Positions 1-10,934 of a stretch of DNA of 64,000 bases are shown piece after piece. Source of the stretch: Carallia brachiata. Taxonomy: Eukaryota > Streptophyta > Magnoliopsida > Malpighiales > Rhizophoraceae. Below the pieces are notes generated by a model. It saw only the letters and a list, made by a program, of their open reading frames with translations, made no database searches and was not told where the DNA came from. The position numbers and the translations under genes were made by a program. Positions within the stretch are counted from its first letter, which is position 1; each line of letters begins with the position of its first letter. The DNA is taken from positions 3,772,924 to 3,836,923 of the forward strand of contig JADCRB010000038.1 in assembly GCA_021464245.1 (NCBI GenBank), written 5' to 3'.

Positions 1-614
1 ACTCGTTGGATTAAGAAAAAGACAAAATAGTGAAAATTTTTTTGATTCTTTACTTTTGACTTTTTTTTTTAAGTACTAATTAGTATTATTTTCATAAAAT
101 ATAGATATATATATGATAAAAAAACTAAATTTAAACATTTAGTTCATTATAGGAATGAGTTTTAGATTTAATTGAAATATTTTATTTTAGTGAAAAATGA
201 TTTAAAAAAAAATGGTTCACTGCGAATTCGACCCGAATTCGATCTAAATCCAACCCGAATCTGAAACGACCTAACCTAAACTCGAACTGAATGTAACGTG
301 ACCTGAAAGTAATCCAACTGAAAATGACCTGAATCAGAAATGACCCAACCCGAACCCGATTCAACCCGACTTTTTGACACCTCTAGTGTCATCTTTTCTG
401 TAACTTCTCGTAACTTCCCCTTGGCTGGCTAGCTTATATGAAAGAAATAAGTTATTCCTCTACAAACAAATATAAGTGGCATTTAATTTTCCAATTTTCC
501 AAATATTTCCATATGCAAAACACCATTATAGGTCATAATAAAACACAGAGAAAAAAAAGTAGAGAGACAAAAGAAAAAGGTACAATGAGTCTCAAATGTT
601 TAATATGGTTTAGA
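1..614. other. AT-rich intergenic DNA with a degenerate CCCGAA-type simple repeat
   Basis: No gene is supported here. Between about 222 and 375 the sequence is a run of decayed short units related to ACCCGAA and GACCTGAA, the only notable structure. Small open frames at 182-364 and 438-620 have low-complexity translations (the first simply reads the repeat) and no recognisable domain. Confidence 0.6.
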
Positions 615-1046
615 GGATAATATCTTTTTAATCTTAAATCTTTATAAATGTTTACAAATGACTTCTAAACTGTTCAACTTTTTCAATTGAATCCTATACT
701 TTGCAAATTCTTTACAATTGAATCCTTTCCGTAACAGTCATTTGTTAAATCATTTAAAATATACTTTGACCAAACATATATGAATAAAAACAAAACATAA
801 ATACTACTTCTTCTATATTTCTTTGGTTTAGTATTTAAAAAAAAAAATTGTATTTAGGACTTTTTTTTTTTAATTCACTTTGGTGTCATCAAAATACGTT
901 TTAAACGGTTTCACTGACGGCTATTGACAGAAAGAGCTCGATTGTAATGGATCTGAAAAATATAAAACTCAATTAAAAAAATTGAAAGATTTAAGACACA
1001 ATTATAAAAATCTATAGAGGTTTATGATTGAAAATGATGTTATTCC
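615..1046. mobile_element. MULE-like inverted-repeat element, no coding capacity
   Basis: The two ends are reverse complements over roughly 150 bp. The left arm starts GGATAATATCTTTTTAATC and the right arm, read on the minus strand, starts GGAATAACATCATTTTCAATC. Both arms share the phrases for 'ACAATTGAATCC' and 'CTTTCTGT/CTTTCCGT'. Long terminal inverted repeats without an internal gene fit a non-autonomous Mutator-like element or a foldback element. I could not find a convincing 9-bp target duplication at the ends, so the exact boundaries and the superfamily are inferred. Confidence 0.55.
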
Positions 1047-1941
1047 TATTGCTTACAAGTGCTTCAAGTAAGAAGTCACCAAATACAAGTACACAAGGAA
1101 AGAGGAAGATGAAGAAGAGGACGACTTGAGTTAACATGCAAACCTTTAATTAAAGATTTAGAATATCTACATCTCATCCTAAATTTAGTTCACACTAAAA
1201 CAAATATAACGAAAAAAGTCTTATATAGTCAACTCAATTAAATTTGTTATTAATATTTTTTGTTGTTACTATTTGTTGTCTGATTTCAACAAATGAAAAT
1301 TTGATACAAATTAATGACAAGTTTCATATTTAGATTATACACCGATCGTAAAGATGTTACTATTAAATAAAGATAAATTTGATTTTTGCTTAATTTGTAT
1401 AAATTATCCTTTTCTTTTACCACCTACAAGTTCTTTTTTTTTTTTTTTTTGTCTTTTGGATTTGGCGGATTTGCAAAAATTTAAAAGTAATTTATCTAAA
1501 TCTGGGAAGTTCTTTAAGAGGAAGCAAATAATGCCTTAAAAATAATACTGTCACGATAAAATCTACTTATTCATAATGTTTATAAGACTGTGTCCACAGA
1601 TGGAGTTAGGCATTAGACTGGTGATGCTGGCTACTACTAGCAGAAGGAAGTACCAACATTAGAAGCTCTCCCCCACCACCATAAGGGCATGTCAAAGAGA
1701 CGACAAAAAAATGCAAGTTGGTTTTGGGAGATATTGTCGTTCGAACATAAATGTAATTTGAAACTAAAGATAAATTAAAGAAGCTTTAAAATTTTATTGT
1801 TTTTAAATGTTGATGAGAGAAAAATGCCACAATGGCCAAGTATTTTTCACATCATCAATTTTTGTTAGTGAAAGTTGATAGCATGCTAAAATTATAAACA
1901 AAACTTTCTTCGCTCTTAGAATTTTGATACAAATTAGAGCT
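1047..1941. other. intergenic DNA
   Basis: Nothing definite. A short GA-rich stretch at about 1080-1130 translates as Lys/Ser/Thr-rich peptide and may be a gene scrap, and 1570-1700 is slightly GC-richer, but neither shows a domain or a splice structure that I can support. Confidence 0.4.
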
Positions 1942-2175
1942 TGTAGTAGAGCTTTTTCTGGTAACTAACTAATAAAATTAAGAATGATAGTTTATTATTC
2001 AATGCTTGATCTTCATCTATTACAACCATCGTTTATTTACAAGAAAGAGTAGCATATAAAATAAGCTTAAACAGACTATATAGGGCAAGAATAAATTAGG
2101 AGAGAATTCTAGAATAATAATACAAAGATTACGACTGACTATGAAAATTACAGCTATATAGTAGCTATAGCCTCA
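1942..2175 (-). repeat. 3' LTR of copia-1
   Basis: It shares with 7170-7391 the phrases around 'TATAGGGCAAGAATAAAT' and 'AATAATAATACAAAGATTA', with many substitutions. On the minus strand it begins TGAGGCTATAG immediately after the purine-rich tract. The distal edge (1942) is estimated from where similarity to the other copy fades. Confidence 0.7.
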
Positions 2176-5002
2176 ATATGCCCCCAGAAGATGGGCCTAG
2201 TATCAATCACGCCATTCTTGAGGCACTGTTGTTAGTGAGCTGAACGCGCTAGTGGTTTCGTAAGAGAATCAGCATGCTAGTCAATAGAATTGACGTGCAC
2301 AATACGAATGTCATTATTTTGAACTTGGTGGCGTACAAAGTGGAAGTCAATCTTGATGTGCTTCATACAACTGTGGAACAAGGGATTCTGGCATAGATAA
2401 GTACTGCCTAAGTTGTTGTAGCAAATAGTCGGAGGACCAGGATGAGAGAAATTAAGCTTCTGAAGCAAATGTTGCATCCAGTTTACCTCTGCGACTGTGG
2501 AAATAACTGCTCGGTATTTAGCATCAGTGGAAGAACGAGCCACTGTGCGTTGCTTTTTTTAGGACCAGCTAATCAGATTGGATCCCAAGAACATAGTGTA
2601 GGCAGAAGTGGAGCTGCAATCATCTTTGTCGCTTGACCAATTTGCGTCAGAGAAGGCATGCAAGGTTAAAACCGAGGAGGGGCAGAGAAAAAGCTTGTGA
2701 TTTATGGTCTGTTATAGATACTGAAAGACTCGCTTGGTAGCTGACCAATGATATTGACGTGGCAAATGAATGAATTGGGATAACTTGTTGACAGCAAAAC
2801 ATATATCAGGGCGAGTCATCGACAAATATTGAAGTGCACTAATGACCTGTCAATATTGTGTAGCATTTGTAGGAGGAGAATTGCTGGCAATTGTCAAGGC
2901 CTCGCTAGTTGATATAGGACTATAAACCCCATTTGTAGTGTGGACGTTATGCTGCTGAAGAAGGTCAGAAACATACTGTCGCTGAGAAACAATAATTCCC
3001 TTCTTGGTTTGAAGGACCTCGATACCTATAAAGAATGTCAGAGTGCCAAGATCTTTAATTGAGAACCACAATGCAGAGCTTGAATGACTGCATCGATGGC
3101 TGAGGAATCACTGCTAGTGACTATGATATCATCAACATACACCAGTAAATATAGATGTGTAGAGCCATGGGAAAAGATAAACAATAAAATATATGATTCA
3201 GAATTGACAAACCCATATGCAAGAAGAAAATGACAAACTTTTTGATACTAGGCTTGTGGCACTTGTCGAAATCCATAAATTGCTTTTTTGAGTTTGTAAA
3301 CATGATTCAGGTATTGTGGATGAGTAAACCCAGGGGGCTATTGCATGCACACTTCATCTTCAAGCTTGCCTTGCAAGAAGGCATTATTAACATCTAGTTA
3401 CCTAAGATGCCAGTTGAACTATACTACTAGAGTAAGAATAAGTCACACAGTAGCTAGTTTGACTAAAAGAATATATGTGGAATGAAAATCAATCTCAGGT
3501 CATTGAGTAAATCCCTTGGCTACTAGTCGAGTTTTGTAGCGATCAAATGTGCCATCGGGCTTCCTCTTAGTCCAGTAATCCACTTACAAGCAACAACATT
3601 ATAAAATGGGTGACCAGGTATAAGTTTCCACGTTTGGTTTCTGATAAGGGCCTCAAATTCATCGTTCATTGCTTTGCGCCAATAAGCATGTTTTTGAGCC
3701 TGGTAAAAAGTTGTAGGATCAAGGATATCAATGATAGCAAGGCAATCAAAAATTTTTTTAAGTTTAAAAATATTATTTTTGGAACGAGTGATTATACCTG
3801 GAGGTATAGACGGAGCACATGGAGGACTGAGTTCTTGCGAAGAAGTTGAGCTCGGGCAAACACTAAAAGAGGTAGAGAATGATGCACCTGTAGGAGTGGT
3901 TGTTGACCAGGTTAAAACCAATGGAGATGATGGTGGTAACAAGTTGTCTTGTGGATATTCTTGAGGTTGTTTCATGGCAAAGGCAAGAGGCAAAGACATG
4001 AAGGAATCATCGGCTATGTGGGTTGGGTTAGGCGGATGAGGCACTGACGATGTTGTTGGTGACGAGATGTTGATCCAGGAAGGTTGTGTGGTAAGAGTGA
4101 TGCAAAATGCATTCGAGGAGAGGGTTTGAAAGGGAAAAGAGTCCTCTAGAAATATGATGTGATGGGATAGCTGAATGCGATTAGTTGATGGGTCTAGACA
4201 CTCGTAACAATAATGAGACTTTGAGTGACTTGCAAACACATAGGGGGCTGAATTTGACTAGAAATTATTTATGTTTTGTGGTCGTAACCAAGGATAGTAA
4301 AGACACGTAAAATTTGATAACTAGGAAGAACTTAGAATAGTGACCGAAAGGGTGACTTTATATTGATACGAGTTGAGCATCCTATTAATAAGATAGACTA
4401 TTGTTTGACAAGCAAAATGCTAGTAAATCAGACAGACACAAGCATGGTGCAAAAGTGTGAGTGTTGTCTCAATAATATGTTAGTGACAACACTATGCTAT
4501 CCTTATGTGTTCAGGGGTGTATGGTGGAGAGTATAGGTATTGATTACCCTATTAAGAGAGGAATTGAGCGAGACCGATGTACTCCCCACCCTCGTCTAAG
4601 CAAATAGTCTGGATTGGCCGTTGGAAGTATCTTTCTACTAGCATCTTGAATTTTTTAAATGTAGGGGTGACTTCAGATTTTTGTTTGAGTGTAAAAAGCC
4701 AAGTGTAGCGTGTGAAATGGTCGACAAAAATGACATAGTAATGAATTTGACCAAATGTTGTTATTGATGCAGGTCCCCCAAACATCTTCAACAGGATGCA
4801 ACCATTGAACAGATGAGACATCATAAGGTAACTTATGAGAATTATTGCAGAGACGAGCATTACAAAAATTAAAGATGAATTTTTTTTCTAACAGTAGACC
4901 GTAAAAAGAAATAATGTGTTGTAGAGAACGAATATGCAGGTAACCCGAACGTTGGTGCCATTGAGACGGTGTTGGTTGTAGGGAGGCCGTGAGTGCTTGA
5001 AT

Positions 5003-5718
5003 TGTTAGAAATAATCAGGAATAATAATAAAAAAGGGACCAAATTTGGATTCAACAAAATAAAAAATAAGGATATGTGTATAAAATTTGAAGCGTGCAGA
5101 TGCATTGTCCTTAAGGATAGATTTGCGCCCCTATTTACAAAACAGTCATAGTGTAATAGGTATAATGGTTATTACTCTCCCAGTATACGACAGACCTTTC
5201 CACTGGCGTGCACTTCATAAGTGAGGTGACAGACACAGCACAACACAAACTTTAAAAATTCAACAAATTTCAGAAAGTGAGTAGGAAGAAAAAGTTTCTC
5301 TTTTTGTTATGTTTTGGTCCTTTTTATAGTGGTCTGGATATAAATTCACATAAAAGAGAATAATGAGTATTAAAACTGGGTTTAATTGTCATAATGGCTA
5401 CTTTTTAACAGTCTATAATGGTTGTAACCGCTGACTGGTCTTGCGTGGGGTCGCATGGAATCAGCGGTTATGAATCAGCGGTTAACATTGGGCTTGGAAG
5501 TGGACTGGTCTTGCGTGGGGTCGCATGAGCAAGACCTCTTATGAGTCTTTTATTTTATGAAACATAAGAAAGATGTTGGATTATAAAAAAGTAAAACTTA
5601 ACTTCTCTTTTCCATGTGGGATTCTTGTCTCTTATTTATACTCACTTATTGAGTAATACTTGACTTTTCTTTTTCATGTGGGATTCAAGCCTTTTAAAAT
5701 ACTCTTTATAATCCAACA
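5003..5718 (-). mobile_element. solo LTR inserted in copia-1
   Basis: On the minus strand it begins TGTTGGATTATAAAG and ends TTATTTCTAACA, a standard TG...CA pair. The flanking 5-mers are TGAAT (4998-5002) and TGAAC (5719-5723), matching at four of five positions. A TATA box lies inside (5322-5328, minus strand), as expected at the U3/R border. The copia-1 pre-integrase reading frame runs coherently from one flank to the other when the insert is ignored, which supports both boundaries. Internally, a block containing GACTGGTCTTGCGTGGGGTC occurs twice (near 5431 and 5503). The donor family is a Ty1/copia-type LTR by its ends and size, but no full copy lies in the window. Confidence 0.82.
5322..5328 (-). 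promoter_or_regulatory. TATA box of the solo LTR
   Basis: Minus-strand ACTATAAAAAGGACC, placed mid-LTR as in retrotransposon promoters, with a leader-like region downstream. Function today is not shown. Confidence 0.5.
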
Positions 5719-7169
5719 TGAACTTGGTCAGGTGCAGAAGACAACCACTCATACAAATTCCCATTATTTTGGCCTCGCGTAACCGTTGTTCTCGTACTCA
5801 AATCCTTCACAAGAAAATAAAAAGGAAAAAAAATTAATGATGTATTGTTGGTTTTACAAAATTGTGATACACATAATAAGCTATGATAAAAAAAAGGAGC
5901 ACATAAAATATTATTTAAGATGAATGAATTATTTGAGGCCATAAGATGCGCTAAACCTGTATGAGTAATGGGAACATTGTTACCATATTCTCAGCTCTTG
6001 TGTAAGGCAAGTGAATTAATAGATTTTGTAAATTAGATGTGATGTGATGGGAGGCACTAGAGTCCATAACCCAATTGCTATTGGAAGCTTGAGATGTTCA
6101 GCCAGTAAAATTCGCTTGAGGATCAAAAAATCATGATTTACATACTCGAGCTATGTGGCCAAATTTATCACGAATTTGGCACTGTATTCTGTTATAGACT
6201 GGACTAAGATTTCATAAATTAGGAGAGAAGTCTCTTGGCCTGACTTGAAAATTTTGCGGATCAGGTGCAAAAGCTTGTGGTGGTTGAGCTTGAGCAAATT
6301 TGTGGTTGAAAACTACCATATGTTGGTTTGCAAAATTAATTAGTACAAAACTGACTCTTAATATAATGAGGCCGTGTTGACTGTATTGTGCTGCAATGGA
6401 GACCACATCTCTTTTAACTTCTTCTTGTTTGGTGAATATTTCATGGTCTATTAATTTGTCAAATAACTACTTGTACGAAAAGGTGTGTCTCTAGCACAAA
6501 TGGCTACGCAAATTTCCTTAAATTTAGGCCCCAATCCACTTAAAATTTTGATAACAAGTTCTTTATTGTTAATTGGCAAGCCGGCATTAGTTAGTTCATC
6601 TGCTAGATTTTTTTATCTCTCACAGGTATTCGACAACTGATTTTGAGTCTTTTGTTAATTTTGTAGCATTCCTCAAAGACTATAAATCCTACTTTGTGAC
6701 TTCCTTGCATATGTGGTCCCAAGTTTATCCCAAACTTCTTTTGCCATTGAAGTAGTAGCAATAATTGGTGCAACTGTAGCGTCAATTGATGCCATGAACG
6801 CGTTTCGCAAAAGGTTGTCTGGTCTACCCAAAGTTTATGCATTGGATTCGAGACTTGGTTGTTGTTCTCATTGATCTTTTTTAGTGGTAAAAAATTGGTT
6901 CCATTAGTGAATATGATAAAATCATAACCTTGAAGAATAGTGATGATTTAAGCCTTCCATGTGAGATAGGTAGTGGCTCCTGTAAGTTTGAATGATAACT
7001 ATGTTGCAACATTTAGTATAATCAATGGAGTAGATGTGGCTACAAGGCCATTGTTTACAAGAAGAGAAGTAGTGTTATTTTGAGTTGTATTTTCATTGAT
7101 TTGAGAGGCTGGAGATGTTGCCTCTATGATGGGAATTTCAACCATGGTGGCCGATTGGCAGCTAAGGCT

Positions 7170-7391
7170 TGTTACAGCTTAGAGTTCTATTACCATAATA
7201 AGACTAAAAACAATTCCATGCTTGAATTTTATCTATTGCAGCCATCATTTATGTATAAGGAAAAGTAGCATTTAAAATAAGTCTAAATAGACTATATAGG
7301 GTAAGAATAAATCAAGATAGAATTATAGAATAATAATACAAAGATTAAGGCTGAATGTGCAAATTATAGGTAAATAGTAGTTATAACCTCA
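7170..7391 (-). repeat. 5' LTR of copia-1
   Basis: It is the direct partner of 1942-2175. The outer edge on the minus strand is the TGAGGTTATAAC end at 7391. The inner edge near 7170 lies only about 25 bases before the gag ATG, which is unusually short for a leader with a primer site, so this edge may be off or the leader may be deleted. Confidence 0.68.
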
Positions 7392-7623
7392 TTACTAACC
7401 ATTTTTAGTCTTTTTAATTTTAAGACCGCATTTCATTACTTTACATGCTTACTCTTGCAAGCCATTCGCACTTCTGGCCTAAACTTTAAAAAGTGAACAT
7501 AATTTCACATTATCTGTAGTACTAATTGTTGATACAATATTATGACCAAGATTAAGGGCTTGTTAAGCCTTTTTTTTCTTTTTCTTTTTTGTTTAGTGAT
7601 GATGAATCCTTTTCAAGCAAGTT

Positions 7624-8030
7624 AATATGACACCTCACACTATGACTTCTCACTTGAAATATAAAATATATTATGAGGACTTAAACTTGAGACAAAGTGC
7701 TTATCTTAAAAAACCTCAAGTTTGTTCTCACCACTATGCTAATTATGAGTGCTTCTTGTTGAGTTTTTTTTTTTTTTTTGGAGTCATATCAATATTATAC
7801 ACACAAAATACAAATTGCAGCAATTTTAATATGACACCTCACTCTATGACTTCTCACTTGAAATATAAAATACATTATGAGAACTCAAACTTGAGACAAA
7901 GTGCTTATCTTAAAAAACCTCAAGTTGTTCTCACCACTATGCTAATTATGAGTACTTCTAGTTGAGTTTTTTTTTTTTTTTGGAGTCATATCAATATTAC
8001 ACACACAAATACAAATTACAGCAATGTTAA
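7624..8030. repeat. two-copy tandem duplication, 204-bp period
   Basis: Unit one starts at about 7624 and unit two at about 7828. Both contain ATGACACCTCACWCTATGAC, a Thr/Ser-coding-like stretch, 'CTTATCTTAAAAAACCTCAAG', and a run of about 15 T before GGAGTCATATC. The copies differ at only a few positions, so the duplication looks younger than the flanking elements. An open frame reads through unit one into unit two (7627-7965), but its product is just the repeat translated twice and has no recognised domain. Confidence 0.85.
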
Positions 8031-8384
8031 AATTATTAAATTATCCTTAAGATACCTCATATGATAAGAGATAAATATGAATTATTTATTTTCTAAGGTG
8101 ATAATCACAGATAGATAAATAGATAACTACGTACTTATATCTATCATTTGAAGATAGTTAGTTTCAGTTTAAACTAGTTAAAGCCACTATTCTTGATAGG
8201 AAAAAGTTCGACAAGAGAACTGTAAGTGTGTGCCCCAGTAGCCACTTAGTTGATTGCTATTTGAACACATATTGAATATTTCATACATGCAATTTTATTA
8301 ATAAAGGCAATCTTTATCTTTTGTTTTACATATATACATGATATTACTATTAGTAAACTCCAAAGATAAAATCTATATAATAAA

Positions 8385-9505
8385 GGAATAAAGGTCAATT
8401 TGACCCACCACGTTTTGCTTTATTTTAAATTTCACCCACAACGTTTTTTTTAGTTAAATTTGGTCCATAACGTTACGTCCGTTAGTCTAATTTGGTCCTT
8501 CCGTCCATAACGCCGTTAACTTTGCTGACGTGGCATGACGGAGTTTGACACGTCATCAATTTTTCCACGTCAGCATGCCACGTCAACATCTGTTGCTGAC
8601 GTGGCATAGGTATAAAGGCTAATTTGACCCACAATGTTTCAGCTTATTTTAAATTTCACCCATAACGTTTTTTATGGTTAAAATTGGCCCATAACGTTGT
8701 ATCTTTTAGTCTAATTTGATCTTTTCGTACATAACATCGTTAACTCAGCAAATATGATGCGACGGAGTATTACACATCAAAAACTTTCGTCTATATCAAC
8801 ATGTCACGTTTGCAGTAAAATTTTAAAATTTAAACCAAACATTTATACTGAAAATCACACTCTACAAATTCAAACAAAATAAAAAACTAAAATTCATAAA
8901 TATATATCCACTTGAATACTTTTGTTTTTTTAACAAAAAAAATAAATTAATAAAATTCAACAAAAGTCATTATTATCTTTATTTTTAAATTTTTTCTTTT
9001 CTGTTGCTGTCACTATTTCCTCGTCAAATTATTGCCGCCGCCTCCAACCACCATTAGCATTGCCAGTACGGAGCCATCTATTTGGAAAAAAATTAATAAC
9101 GTGTCAAATTCTGTTACGCTACATCAGCAAAGTTAACGACGTTATGTACGAAAAAATCAAATTAGACTAAAGATATAACGTTATGGGCCAATTTTAACCA
9201 TAAAAAAAACGTTATGGGTGAAATTTAAAATACGCTGAAACATTGTGGGTCAAATTAGCTTTTATACTTATGCCACGTCAGCAACAGATGTTGACGTGGC
9301 ATGCTGATGTGGCATGCTGACGTGGAAAAATTGCTGACGTGTCAAACTCCGTCATGCCATGTCAGCAGAGTTAACGACGTTATGGACGGAAGGACCAAAT
9401 TAGACTAACGGACGTAACGTTATGGACTAAATTTAACCAAAAAAAATGTTGTGGGTGAAATTTAAAATAAAGTAAAACGTGGTGGGTCAAATTGACCTTT
9501 ATTCC
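8385..9505. mobile_element. non-autonomous MULE with long doubled terminal inverted repeats
   Basis: The ends are GGAATAAAGGTCAATTTGAC and its reverse complement. The flanking 9-mers TATAATAAA at 8376-8384 and 9506-9514 are identical, a 9-bp target duplication diagnostic of Mutator-like elements. Each arm is about 390-440 bp and contains two homologous modules: 8385-8607 and 8608-about 8830 on the left, with mirrored partners at about 9070-9268 and 9269-9505. The modules are rich in ACGT cores such as CTGACGTGGCA and ACACGTCA. The centre (about 8830-9070) shows no transposase or captured coding sequence that I recognise. It lies in the 5' LTR of copia-2 and so postdates that element. Confidence 0.93.
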
Positions 9506-10551
9506 TATAATAAATATACTTTGCAAAGATAATTATAATTGGATCATAATTATGAGATATCTATTACATCAAAATATTATTTTTAAATATTCCTAGCCTA
9601 TACGGTATCGAGATTGGACATCGATAGAGCAGTGAGACTAGCACATGTTATGTTCTTTTCTTACAAAAAAAGTAATCGATGTCATAAACTAAGTATAAGG
9701 ATACATGAACAAACATGTGGCTGCTTGTTAGATGAACAAGTTCATTGAATTGACCCGCTATGCGAATTCTCAAATGGAACATCACTCGTGTCTCTGTGGA
9801 ATTGCTTATGTGATGGTCGTGTAAGTGATCCTTAGACTTGAGATTACCAAGGTATCTTATATAAGAATTATTATGCTTTAATTTGGCCTTTCGATTGTCC
9901 TAATCAATGATCACTTGTAAAAGCTTGTATTGGGCATAATATGAACTCTATGAAGATAGTTAAGCAATCAATAAAGGATTCATCACCCTAAAGTAATCAT
10001 AGGAGAGTGTTTCATTATTCTCTAAGGATGTTGATTCTGGAAATTCCTCGGCTAAAGAGGAACAAGTATTCATAAAGAGTTATAATCGCATTCATAGAAT
10101 CAACGATCTATATTTAAAAACAAACATAATTAGATAAAAGTAGACACTAATTCTATACTCTATATCTAATTGGAATATTTATATGATGAAATGATTGAAT
10201 TACACTAAGAGACTGTGCACTGAAGGATTTGTTAAACCACTTTTACAGTCTTGACATCTGGGTGGTCATGACATGTTACTAGATGTCAATCTTAATCTAT
10301 GTATAATATATTAATTAATTATAGAATTAGTGATAAATTAAAAGAATTTAATTTATATCTATTGTCAACATGTCAGGTTCCTAATGGGTCACACACATGA
10401 AGAAAATTGGTAAAAGATGTAAAAGGAGATCAAATTAGACTTGATTAAAAATATGAGAAACTTTTGAGCTCAAATATATGATATTGGAATTTATAAGGAC
10501 TATGGTGTAATTTATGAGAAATTACACTAGGGCTTACATAGCCTGAGATCT

Positions 10552-10560
10552 GTATAAATA
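10552..10560 (+). promoter_or_regulatory. TATA box of the copia-2 5' LTR
   Basis: GTATAAATAGA lies in the part of the 5' LTR missing from the 3' LTR. Position and context fit the U3/R boundary of the retroelement promoter. Confidence 0.55.
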
Positions 10561-10922
10561 GAACATGATAAGGTTTGCCTAACATATGGTTTTACGATCG
10601 TTCAGAGAGCTAGCACTCTCCTTAAGTCTACCCAATTTTCTCTCATTCTCCCTAAAAATGTTTAGGTTAGAAGAGTTGTCTTTTCATTCCTTGTGTGGAT
10701 ACTATTAGAAGCTGGACGTTTGGACGGTGGTGATTTGTGACAACCCATCGGTTAGGCTTGAAAGAGAAAAGAAGACTTGAATTATGAATAATTATGTCTT
10801 CTTCTTAAATTAATTCTTTAATCGTATTTAACAAGCGACTAATTCATTATTAGAAATCAAAATTTAAAATATTTGTTTATGCTATGGTTTTAATTGATAA
10901 AACTCTCTACAATTCCTTACAG

Positions 10923-10934
10923 TGGTATGAGAAC
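10923..10934 (+). other. primer binding site of copia-2
   Basis: TGGTATGAGAAC, one base after the LTR end, resembles the plant initiator tRNA-Met primer site TGGTATCAGAGC with two changes. It fixes the 5' LTR boundary and the strand of the element. Confidence 0.8.

Larger units (their letters stand above)
2277..7145 (-). pseudogene. copia-1 gag-pol polyprotein, broken
   Basis: This is the remains of the Ty1/copia polyprotein that makes the capsid protein and the enzymes for reverse transcription and integration. A likely gag start is the ATG at 7143-7145 in a good plant context (CCACCATGG). In order on the minus strand: gag with a UBN2-type stretch (about 6450-6850); a knuckle remnant CQIRDKFGHIARVC near 6150, whose second cysteine of the CCHC pattern is replaced; a protease motif reading DSSASHH instead of DSGASHH near 6050; the pre-integrase region (split by the solo LTR); the integrase core (4552-4860, with VDHFTRYTW and LDEGGEY); the integrase tail and start of reverse transcriptase (3523-4239); the reverse transcriptase YVDD motif near 3130; the IKDLGTLTFFIGIEV segment (2850-3071); and RNase H ARSSTDAKYRA (2277-2543). 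Numerous stops and frameshifts show it is dead. Confidence 0.9.
1942..7391 (-). mobile_element. Ty1/copia LTR retrotransposon, decayed (copia-1)
   Basis: The element reads on the minus strand. Two diverged direct repeats of about 0.2 kb flank it (1942-2175 and 7170-7391), and between them the copia order gag, protease, integrase, reverse transcriptase, RNase H runs from high to low coordinates. A purine-rich tract precedes the 3' LTR (minus-strand CTTCTGGGGGCAT at about 2180-2192). The inner edge of the 5' LTR is uncertain because no clean initiator-methionine primer site is visible. A separate solo LTR interrupts it at 5003-5718. I could not establish a matching target duplication. All frames contain stops, so it is not autonomous. 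Confidence 0.85.
8221..10921 (+). repeat. 5' LTR of copia-2 (about 1.57 kb without the nested MULE)
   Basis: It begins TGTAAGTGTGTGCCCCAGTA and ends AATTCCTTACA directly before the primer site. It aligns with the 3' LTR in two blocks: from 8221 to about 9985 (skipping the MULE), then from about 10852 to 10921. The intervening 860 or so bases are present only here and include a TATA box. Confidence 0.88.

Noticed and set aside
1942..7391. A target duplication for copia-1
   Set aside because: The flanks of the best LTR edges (GAGCT on the left, TTACT on the right) do not match, so none is claimed.
7627..7965. 112-residue open frame on the plus strand
   Set aside because: It reads through the tandem duplication, yields the same peptide twice with a poly-Phe run, and has no domain.
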